The notes beneath the pieces were generated by a model, which was not told the DNA's origin, searched no databases, and saw only the letters and a list, made by a program, of their open reading frames with translations. The translations under genes and the position numbers were made by a program. From assembly GCA_014379665.1 (NCBI GenBank), contig JACMLK010000197.1, positions 1 through 12,916 of the forward strand: a stretch of DNA of 12,916 bases, in the 5' to 3' direction. Positions 6,969-12,916 of this stretch are shown here, one piece after another (position 1 is the first letter of the stretch; every line of letters starts with the position of its first letter). Origin of the DNA: Saprospiraceae bacterium. GTDB lineage: Bacteria > Bacteroidota > Bacteroidia > Chitinophagales > Saprospiraceae.

Positions 6969-6972
6969 AAGT

Positions 6973-7887
6973 CTATTTTTTTAACAGATCCCTGATCCCT
7001 GCTATTTCTCTATATTTTTCTCTGGCTTCAATTGCAGGATATCCAAAATAAGATTTATTAGCCTCCAGGTCTCTGGAAACACCACTTTTTGCATATATGG
7101 CTACCCCGGAACCAATATGCAGATTCTGGGCCACCCCTACCTGACCATACATGATCACATTGTCCCCTACTATAGTTTTACCGGCAATGCCTGTCTGAGC
7201 TGCTATTAAGCAATTTTTTCCTAACACTACACCGTGTCCGATATGGATCTGACAATCCAGTTTACTGCCCTCTCCTATAATTGTTTCTCCTGAAACACCC
7301 CGACTTATAGTACACCCTGCGCCTATCTCCACTTCATTTTCTATGACCACACGACCACCTGAACGCCATTTATAATATTTCTGATCAATTTTTTTGAAAT
7401 AGAAAGCATCTGTGCCAATCAATGCTCCAGCCTGAATGATGACATTATCACCAATTTCAGTCTGATCTCCAATGTATACACCTGATTGTATATAACAGTT
7501 TTTTCCGATTTTTACTTCATGCCCAATATTCACTCCGCTGTCGATCTGAGTATTCTCTCCTACACTCAGGTTTTCTCCGCGATTTGAATTTAAATATTGT
7601 ATTGGCCGGTGTTCCCAGACTATCTGATTATATATGGAAAATGGATCTTCGGTAATTAAAAGGACTTTCCCGTCCGGAACGTCAATTTCCTTATCAATTA
7701 TAATAATAGAAGCAGCAGAATTTAATGCTTTACTATAGTATTTTTCTGAATCCACAAAAGTAATGTCTCCGGTTCTTACTTTGTGAATTTCATTAATTCC
7801 ATTGGCGTACATCAAAGAGTTGCCAGCCTGCTTAAGTTGGTATTTCCTGACCAGGTCTGAAATTTTAACAGGAGCTTTAAAATCCAT
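6973..7887 (-). CDS. LpxD-like left-handed beta-helix acyltransferase (304 aa)
   Basis: Member of the UDP-3-O-(3-hydroxymyristoyl)glucosamine N-acyltransferase family. LpxD adds the N-linked acyl chain in lipid A synthesis. An N-terminal uridine-binding-type domain (about 1-100, with GDITFVDSEKYYSKAL) is followed by hexapeptide repeats (about 104-272: VNIGHEVKIGKNCYI, VYIGDQTEIGDNVII and so on). H218 in QIHIGHGVVLG aligns with the catalytic His of LpxD (QIAHNV in E. coli). A short C-terminal helix ends in LLKK. The usual GSDGFGF loop appears as GTDAFYF (158-164), so substrate handling may differ. With 304 residues it is shorter than canonical LpxD (about 340) and sits away from lpxA/lpxC, so it may be a paralog acting on another nucleotide sugar. 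It lies 33 bp downstream of the CxxC pair on the same strand. Confidence 0.8.
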   Translation of the reverse strand: MDFKAPVKISDLVRKYQLKQAGNSLMYANGINEIHKVRTGDITFVDSEKYYSKALNSAASIIIIDKEIDVPDGKVLLITEDPFSIYNQIVWEHRPIQYLNSNRGENLSVGENTQIDSGVNIGHEVKIGKNCYIQSGVYIGDQTEIGDNVIIQAGALIGTDAFYFKKIDQKYYKWRSGGRVVIENEVEIGAGCTISRGVSGETIIGEGSKLDCQIHIGHGVVLGKNCLIAAQTGIAGKTIVGDNVIMYGQVGVAQNLHIGSGVAIYAKSGVSRDLEANKSYFGYPAIEAREKYREIAGIRDLLKK

Positions 7888-7920
7888 TTTGTTGGTTTTA
7901 CATTTACAGGGATAATTAAT

Positions 7921-8370
7921 TTAGTCTTGAATAATCTTAGCATTAACCAATTTATACATTAAACGGTTAATATCTTTATCATTCAGACGAAGAATTCCTT
8001 TGAGTACAACGGACTCTGCTGAATACTTCACACCTTCCAAAGCTTCTACTTCCATCACAGTCTCAGGGCCGGCACCTCCACAAAAAAAACACATGCTGTA
8101 AGGATAGGCAGAAAAAATAAATTCTTTGTGCGATTTATAGCCTTCTACCGGTATAATATACCCTTTAATGGTGATTTCTTTGCCTTGCAATGCTCTGACT
8201 GATTCGCTGAATACAGGTTTATCAATTTTGAACCCCATCAATTCGTCATATTCCTTTTTATAACTAATTTTGGATAACGCCTTCCAGATATTGTCTTCCT
8301 TTCCGGTACTGTTCTGGGCAAATAATGGCAAAGTAGCGGACCATAAAAACATCATAATAATTATTCGCAT
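7921..8370 (-). CDS. Exported CxxC protein, DUF3299-like, second of two tandem paralogs (149 aa)
   Basis: The start is set at the ATG at 8370 because it gives a clean signal peptide (MRIIIMMFLWSATLPLFAQ) and a length matching the neighbouring paralog. An in-frame start at 8445 would overlap that paralog and put 25 unrelated residues before the signal. The mature part has IWKALSKISY, then GKEITIKGYIIPVEG (about 63-77), FIFSAYPYSMCFFCGGAGPE (84-103, C94/C97) and LNDKDINRLMYKL near the end. This follows the DUF3299 layout 'G..V...GY..PL...FLLVPY.GACIH..PPP.NQ..', with the cysteine/proline segment replaced by CFFCGxAGPE. It is probably periplasmic and binds metal or a disulfide partner through CxxC (inferred). 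It starts 10 bp after the stop of its paralog. Confidence 0.72.
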   Translation of the reverse strand: MRIIIMMFLWSATLPLFAQNSTGKEDNIWKALSKISYKKEYDELMGFKIDKPVFSESVRALQGKEITIKGYIIPVEGYKSHKEFIFSAYPYSMCFFCGGAGPETVMEVEALEGVKYSAESVVLKGILRLNDKDINRLMYKLVNAKIIQD

Positions 8371-8380
8371 TTTTAATATT

Positions 8381-8836
8381 TTAATCGATGATGACACCGT
8401 CTTCAAGCGTATATAATAAACTGGTAATGTCTTTAGGATTGACAAGTAAAGTACCCCTTACCCTGACTTTCCGTTCAGATATTTTTATTTTAACATTATT
8501 CTTCATAAAGACCTGCATGGCGGACTCAGGTCCGGCTTTACCGCAAAAAAAACAAGTACTTTGAGGAAATTTACTAAGCATAAAATGATTTTGAGTCACC
8601 TGACCCGTTAACGGTATAATATATCCTTCGACTTCTATCTCCTTACCATCCAGTTTTTCCACAGAAGAAGAAATCTTTGGTATTTTTATCTCCATCATAA
8701 ATTCCGGATCATACTTTGACTCAAATGTAACCATCGCCAATGTAGGCCAGATATCCTTAGTTTGAGTCAATCCATTGTTGATCCATGTTACCCAGATCAA
8801 TAATATTAATAAAAACAATTTAACAGATACCCTCAC
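8381..8836 (-). CDS. Exported CxxC protein, DUF3299-like, first of two tandem paralogs (151 aa)
   Basis: The apparent start is GTG at 8836. The resulting signal peptide (MRVSVKLFLLILLIWVTWINNGLTQ) lines up with MRIIIMMF of the second paralog, which supports the choice. The mature domain has IWPTLAMVTF, a KYDPEF segment, LDGKEIEVEGYIIPL (about 62-76), FMLSKFPQSTCFFCGKAGPE (85-104, C95/C98), and VRGTLLVNPKDITSLLYTL. It shares with its neighbour GKEI..(E/K)GYIIP, CFFCGxAGPE, KDI..L(L/M)Y.L and a terminal II.D, so the two arose by duplication. The resemblance to DUF3299 is by motif order only. It lies 61 bp downstream of the FtsX-like permease. In Zrg-type zinc systems a DUF3299 protein accompanies the ABC pair, so a periplasmic accessory role is inferred. 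Confidence 0.72.
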   Translation of the reverse strand: MRVSVKLFLLILLIWVTWINNGLTQTKDIWPTLAMVTFESKYDPEFMMEIKIPKISSSVEKLDGKEIEVEGYIIPLTGQVTQNHFMLSKFPQSTCFFCGKAGPESAMQVFMKNNVKIKISERKVRVRGTLLVNPKDITSLLYTLEDGVIID

Positions 8837-8897
8837 AATAATGATAATGTTACAGCATGATAAACAATAATAAACTTAAATCGGACAAATGATTATG

Positions 8898-10190
8898 TTA
8901 TTTTACTGACAAAGTTTTGTTAATATCTGTACCCGCAGCCTGAATAGCCGGAATGATCGCAGCTATAAAGCCTAATAATAAAGATACAACCAACACAACC
9001 CATTCTTCTGGAAGAAATCTCCAACCTGTAAAACTATATCTGAAATCAGCTTTCAGATAGGTAGAAATAATTTCCATACCCAAGTGACATAAGATGGTGC
9101 CGGTCAGAAAACCAATAAAGGCGAGTATCAGGCCTTCCAGCACTATCAATGAGAAAACCTTAGTTCTGCTCGCTCCCATAACTCGTATTAATGCCAGTTC
9201 ATATTTCCTTTCTTTCATACTCTTATACAATGAAATAAATATACTTAAGGCAGATACAACAGCAATCAAAATTGCCAGACTTCTTAAAGCATCCGTCCCG
9301 ACTCCAATCATATTGTATAACCGATTAATTTCAATAGCCGGTGATGCTGCCTGCATTTCAGTGTTTTCATTAATATTTCTGCCAAAATTCAAAGCCTGAA
9401 AATTTGTCCTGTTCTTATATTGAATTAAAACGGACGTTATTTCTTTATCCGCATGATTTAACAAATCAATGTTACTGTTGTCATGAAGATGACCACTATT
9501 GTCGGGGATATGTTGATCTTCATGATCCGAATCCGGATGATCGCTTGTATCTGCCATTTCTGCCTGATGTTCGTGTACATTCCATATGGTGGCAGTATTG
9601 GTAAGTATTAATTGATCCAGGACACTTCCCGTACCCTCCAGAATACCTTTAACCGTAAATCCGACATGGTCATGTGCCAGATCATCATCCTCCACAAATC
9701 CATGTGAACTAACAAATTCATCACCTACTTTTAAACCTGTATCGTCAGCTACTGCTTTGCCGATAGTCACTTCATAGTCTTTAGTCCATAGATTACCCAC
9801 ACTCAATTTCCCTCCGTAAAGTGTTACCAAATCGTGATTTGTACCAACAATTCTGTAAGATTTATAATTATCTCCAAGTGAAAGCGGTATAGCCTTTTTG
9901 ATTAATGGATGAGTTTCTCTCAGCAAAGGGGTTACATTTTTAATGGGAAGATTGCCAGTTGGATTATCAATATGGTACATACTGCATAATATCATTTGCA
10001 ACGGGCTTCCTTTAGCTCCTATTACCAAATCAATACCTGCAAGGTTTTTATCAAATTTTTCCTTCAGTTGAACATTAAAGAGTAATAAAAAAGATATTAA
10101 ACCCACTCCAAGCCCAAAAAGTATAATGCTTAGTAAAAGATTCAATGGGTTTTTGACGATATTTCGCCAGGCTAACTGAATGATATTCAT
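8898..10190 (-). CDS. FtsX/MacB-like ABC permease with His-rich extracytoplasmic insertion (430 aa)
   Basis: Permease subunit with one N-terminal membrane helix (about 15-38), a large extracytoplasmic domain (about 40-295), and three C-terminal helices (about 300-322, 345-370, 395-418). These carry FtsX-domain features such as ERKYELALIRVMGAS before the second core helix. DLVIGAKGSPLQMILCSMYH (54-73) with NPTGN, and VGFTVKGILEGTGSVLDQLI (176-195), are typical of the FtsX permeases found beside DUF3299 genes. An insertion at 206-246 has eight His (206, 208, 218, 223, 227, 234, 236, 246) amid Asp/Glu, and H163, H173 and H175 lie just before it. That composition suggests binding of a divalent metal such as Zn. 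The gene starts 2 bp after the ATPase stop. Confidence 0.88.
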   Translation of the reverse strand: MNIIQLAWRNIVKNPLNLLLSIILFGLGVGLISFLLLFNVQLKEKFDKNLAGIDLVIGAKGSPLQMILCSMYHIDNPTGNLPIKNVTPLLRETHPLIKKAIPLSLGDNYKSYRIVGTNHDLVTLYGGKLSVGNLWTKDYEVTIGKAVADDTGLKVGDEFVSSHGFVEDDDLAHDHVGFTVKGILEGTGSVLDQLILTNTATIWNVHEHQAEMADTSDHPDSDHEDQHIPDNSGHLHDNSNIDLLNHADKEITSVLIQYKNRTNFQALNFGRNINENTEMQAASPAIEINRLYNMIGVGTDALRSLAILIAVVSALSIFISLYKSMKERKYELALIRVMGASRTKVFSLIVLEGLILAFIGFLTGTILCHLGMEIISTYLKADFRYSFTGWRFLPEEWVVLVVSLLLGFIAAIIPAIQAAGTDINKTLSVK

Positions 10191-10192
10191 AA

Positions 10193-10822
10193 TTATTGTA
10201 GAATTACCCGATTGGAAATGACGTCCTTCAGTCTGGTATCATGTGTCACAATGACTAAAGCTGAACCGGCAGCTTTTGCCTGTTCCTGAAGGAGCAACAA
10301 AACTTCTTTACAATTTTGATCATCAAGGGCTGAAGTCGGTTCATCAGCCAGGATGAGTTTAGGCTGATTGATCAAGGCCCTTGCTATTGCCACACGTTGT
10401 TTTTCCCCCTGACTGATATCTCTGATATAACTATTGGCCTTATGACCTATATTCAATCTTTCCAACAAATTTTGTGCAGCTGTTCTGTCTGTTTTGTTAC
10501 CTGCCAGACTTTGTGCGACTATGACATTTTCCAGCACTGTAAGGGCTTCTATAAAATGATTTTGTTGAAAAACAATACCAATGTTTCGACCTCTGAAGGT
10601 GTCTAACCGGCTTCCCGATAGTTTACTTATTTCAGTATTATTAATCATGACAGTCCCAAGTTGTGTGGCTAACAGACCACCTAAAAGATGTAAAAGAGTA
10701 GTTTTACCAACACCTGAACTACCCAATACAAGAAGGATGTCAAGCGGATTGCACAATATATCCGGAAGAACAATATCACTGCCACCCGGGTATTTGTATT
10801 TTAGATTATGTGTTGAAATCAT
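10193..10822 (-). CDS. ABC transporter ATP-binding protein, LolD/MacB-type (209 aa)
   Basis: Cytoplasmic ATPase that powers the adjacent FtsX-like permease, probably as a dimer with two permeases. All nucleotide-binding motifs are visible: Walker A GSSGVGKTT (34-42), Q-loop in IVFQQ (83-87), signature ISQGE (136-140, a variant of LSGGQ seen in this clade), Walker B LILADE with Glu161, D-loop SALD (164-167) and switch His194 (VTHD). FRGRNIGIVFQQNHFIEALTVLENV is typical of LolD/MacB/FtsE-type ATPases. At 209 residues it is slightly shorter than LolD (about 230), with a brief C-terminus. The ATG at 10822 places the first strand as expected. It heads a run of five closely spaced minus-strand genes down to 6973. 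Confidence 0.93.
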   Translation of the reverse strand: MISTHNLKYKYPGGSDIVLPDILCNPLDILLVLGSSGVGKTTLLHLLGGLLATQLGTVMINNTEISKLSGSRLDTFRGRNIGIVFQQNHFIEALTVLENVIVAQSLAGNKTDRTAAQNLLERLNIGHKANSYIRDISQGEKQRVAIARALINQPKLILADEPTSALDDQNCKEVLLLLQEQAKAAGSALVIVTHDTRLKDVISNRVILQ

Positions 10823-10966
10823 AGGTCAAAAGTAATAAATCCTGCTGAAAGAAAAGGGTTAAATCGCCTTTATGTTTTGTCTTGTGCCATAGAAGTATCT
10901 GGTAAAGTCATTATCAGGTTTAATAAATCTGATCATTGAATTGGCAGTGATCATTACAGTGTGGTC
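10823..10966. promoter_or_regulatory. Intergenic region with a TGATCATT direct repeat, between the two-component genes and the ABC operon
   Basis: This 144-bp non-coding stretch contains TGATCATT twice, at 10930-10937 and 10948-10955, 18 bp apart. Each copy includes the palindrome TGATCA. ATCAG (10913-10917) can pair with CTGAT (10929-10933) across an 11-nt loop. On the minus strand TACTTTTG (10827-10834) matches the -7 consensus, but it abuts the ATG and lacks a -33 TTG. It is a candidate control region for the ABC operon. Which protein would bind is unknown. Confidence 0.35.
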
Positions 10967-11656
10967 TCATTCTTCTCTGAATTTAAACCCCACACGTGGA
11001 ATATTTTCAATACTTATGGAAGCATCCGAAGAAATAAATTTACGTAACCGCGAAATAAAGACATCAAGGCTCCGGCCTAAAAAATAATCGTCTTTACCCC
11101 AAAGCGCAATCAGAATTTCTTTTCGTTTGATGAGTTTGTTTTTGTGTTTTATAAAATATACCAGTAAGTCAGCTTCCCTTCCTGTGAGTCTGATAGTCTC
11201 ATTTTTACTCACAAGCTCCAAATTATTGTAATCAAATCTGAAGTGTCCCAGATTAAAATATCTTTCCTGAGATGGTTTTTTTATTGCTGCTCCTGCATTC
11301 CGTCGGAGAAAAATATTTACTTTAAGGAGGAGTTCTTCAATGCTGAAGGGTTTGAAAATGTAATCATCTCCTCCCAACTGAAGACCTTCAAGTTTATCTT
11401 CGATCTGTACTCTGGCAGAGATAAAAATAACAGGTATGTTTTCATTTTTATCCCTGATGGCTTTAACCAGTGAAAAGCCATCAAGGTTGGGTAGCATCAC
11501 GTCAAGTATACAAATGTCATAACTGAATTTGTTAAATGCGATCAAAGCTTCGTCTCCTTTTACAAAATGGTGGACATCGTGGCCTGCAATCTGAAGACAA
11601 TCCTTGACAATAAAACTCAGATTGGCGTCATCTTCTACATAAAATATTTTGGCCAT
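10967..11656 (-). CDS. OmpR-family response regulator, RprY-like (229 aa)
   Basis: DNA-binding transcription factor with an N-terminal receiver domain (1-117): acidic pocket D9/D10, phospho-acceptor D52 (CILDVMLPNLDG), switch Ser80 (IFISAR) and Lys102 (FKPFSIEELL). A short linker follows, then a winged-helix DNA-binding domain (about 130-229). It contains LTGREADLLVYFI, KRKEILIALWG and the recognition region GRSLDVFISRLRKFI, ending IPRVGFKF. The D-D-Y-F-L-GRS-DVFI pattern resembles the Bacteroidota RprY group. It lies 5 bp downstream of its presumed partner kinase and 144 bp upstream of the ABC ATPase gene on the same strand. Regulation of the metal ABC operon is plausible but rests on position alone. 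Confidence 0.92.
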   Translation of the reverse strand: MAKIFYVEDDANLSFIVKDCLQIAGHDVHHFVKGDEALIAFNKFSYDICILDVMLPNLDGFSLVKAIRDKNENIPVIFISARVQIEDKLEGLQLGGDDYIFKPFSIEELLLKVNIFLRRNAGAAIKKPSQERYFNLGHFRFDYNNLELVSKNETIRLTGREADLLVYFIKHKNKLIKRKEILIALWGKDDYFLGRSLDVFISRLRKFISSDASISIENIPRVGFKFREE

Positions 11657-11661
11657 ATCTT

Positions 11662-12916
11662 TTAAGATAAAGTGTTAACTTGAATAGTAAAAACCGTCCC
11701 CTCATTTGGTATTGATGTTACAGTCAGGTTCCATTTGTGGGCATCTGATACTATTTTGACATAATATAATCCCAAACCGAAACCTTTGACATTGTGGACC
11801 GCACCTTTTGGTACCCTATAAAATTTTTCAAATATCTTTTTAATGTTCTTCTTATCAATTCCTTCTCCTTTATCTGAAATACTGATCATTAGTTTATGAT
11901 TTGAATTCCGGGTGCTGATATTAATCTTCGGTTCATCAGAAGAATACTTCGCTGCGTTTTCTACAATATTATTTATCACATTGGTAAAATGCACTTTGTC
12001 TGCTGCAATAGTGTGATGCTGAGCATTCAATTCCTGCGTAATAGTAATATTTTTTTCGAAGTCAGTGTTCTGAACATTAAAGACAACCTGACTAATGATT
12101 TCGTGAACGTCAATTTCTTCAAGATGCAAATCAAAATGTTTTTTCTCTAATCTGGTGATATTAAGCACTTTTTCCACCTGGTCATTAAGTCTTCCGATTT
12201 CAGCTCCTATGATTTGGGTATAGGTGGCAAGTCTCTGGGGTGTTTTCACTATATCAGGATCAGATATGACCTGTTGTATAACTGAAATGGTGGATATCGG
12301 CGTTTTAAATTCGTGAGTCATGTTATTAATAAAATCACGCTGTACTTGGGTAACCGATTTCTGTGCAAACACTACAAACAACGAAAAAATAAAAAATAAT
12401 ATGACTAAGATCAAAACAGCAGAAGTGATCATCCACATGGGTATATTATTCAATGACACAATGGGATAATGCGGGAAACTAACACTAAAGTAATAATCCA
12501 CCCCTTCAAATTTTGGTAACACTGGTGTAGTGTATTCTTTTTGCGGTTTTTTCTTCTGAATGTAATTACAATATACCATGGTTTTGTCAAAACAACTGTA
12601 TATACTATATTCCACGTCCTGGTCTATATGAAAATAATCCAGGGCTGCAACAAGATAATGATCGAGCAATTCGGCATCTATTTCGCTATTGACATTGACT
12701 ATATAGTGTCTTGGATTGATTTTAATAACAGGATTGTTTTGTTGGAAATCTGTCTTATTACTAATGGCAATATTCTCGGCTACCCGACGTAACGCACCAT
12801 TTACTGACTGGTCAAACTGACTTTCAGAGATTGTAAACGCCTGCCTGACCCAAAAAATCTGGACAAGAAAAATAGATATAATGGCAAAAACACCAAATAT
12901 CGTTAACCACTTTATA
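11662..12916 (-). CDS. Sensor histidine kinase, RprX-like, N-terminus just beyond the right edge (417 visible residues)
   Basis: The frame is open from the right edge to TAA at 11662, so only a few N-terminal residues are missing. Visible order: first membrane helix (WLTIFGVFAIISIFLVQIFW, about residues 3-22), an extracytoplasmic sensor domain of about 135 residues, second helix (about 159-184), HisKA with H-box NNMTHEFKTPIST (His201), then HATPase_c with N-box IVENAAKYS (Asn320), G1 DKGEGID (348-354) and G2 GFGLGLYYV (378-386). There is no clear HAMP domain, since helix two runs almost directly into the H-box, as in RprX-type kinases. The sensor domain has two Cys (in SCFDK and YCNYI) and several His, but no recognisable ligand fold. 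It probably phosphorylates the regulator encoded 5 bp downstream. Confidence 0.92.
   Translation of the reverse strand, partial: IKWLTIFGVFAIISIFLVQIFWVRQAFTISESQFDQSVNGALRRVAENIAISNKTDFQQNNPVIKINPRHYIVNVNSEIDAELLDHYLVAALDYFHIDQDVEYSIYSCFDKTMVYCNYIQKKKPQKEYTTPVLPKFEGVDYYFSVSFPHYPIVSLNNIPMWMITSAVLILVILFFIFSLFVVFAQKSVTQVQRDFINNMTHEFKTPISTISVIQQVISDPDIVKTPQRLATYTQIIGAEIGRLNDQVEKVLNITRLEKKHFDLHLEEIDVHEIISQVVFNVQNTDFEKNITITQELNAQHHTIAADKVHFTNVINNIVENAAKYSSDEPKINISTRNSNHKLMISISDKGEGIDKKNIKKIFEKFYRVPKGAVHNVKGFGLGLYYVKIVSDAHKWNLTVTSIPNEGTVFTIQVNTLS

Noticed and set aside
8371..8445. Longer start (8445) for the second CxxC protein
   Set aside because: It overlaps the upstream paralog by 65 bp and buries the signal peptide. 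The ATG at 8370 gives a proper signal and a matching length.
12667..12669. TTG at 12669 as the start of the histidine kinase
   Set aside because: The frame stays open upstream to the window edge and includes the first membrane helix expected for the kinase, so this TTG is an internal leucine codon.

Overview
The window looks like chromosomal DNA of a Bacteroidota bacterium, possibly from the Saprospiria side of the phylum; the class is only a guess. The evidence is AT-rich DNA, a type IX secretion (T9SS) C-terminal sorting domain, weak ribosome binding sites, a match to the Bacteroidota promoter consensus (-33 TTG, -7 TAnnTTTG), and a RprXY-like two-component pair. No tRNA, rRNA, insertion sequence or CRISPR array was seen. 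Most genes lie on the minus strand; only the pair at 5636-6968 is on plus.

Left part (1-2430). The 5' end of a uracil phosphoribosyltransferase gene runs off the left edge. Upstream of it lies a tandem array (390-738) of about 16 copies of a 21-bp unit, itself made of an 11-bp and a 10-bp half that share a pentamer. Next come a MurG/GT-B-like glycosyltransferase, a 42-residue membrane peptide, and an IsdG/HmoA-type heme-degrading monooxygenase with its own canonical promoter.

Middle (2628-6968). A minus-strand cluster reads, in transcription order, outer-membrane beta-barrel protein, T9SS-sorted surface protein, and short-chain dehydrogenase, the last two sharing a TAATG stop/start. A 348-bp divergent intergenic region separates it from a plus-strand pair: a YceI-family lipoprotein and an AhpC/TSA-type thioredoxin-fold protein. 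The pair ends 4 bp from the convergent LpxD-like gene.

Right part (6973-12916). All genes are on minus: a histidine kinase (N-terminus just beyond the right edge), an OmpR-family regulator, then an ABC ATPase, an FtsX-like permease, two tandem exported paralogs with a CFFCG motif, and an LpxD-like acyltransferase. The permease carries a histidine- and acid-rich extracytoplasmic insertion. The paralogs resemble DUF3299 proteins, with the usual CIHVPPPPPNQ-like segment replaced by a CxxC-containing one. ABC ATPase + FtsX permease + DUF3299 is the layout of the Zrg-type zinc uptake systems known from Vibrio. I therefore infer a divergent metal (zinc?) handling ABC system, possibly controlled by the adjacent two-component pair. 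This is the most interesting part of the window.
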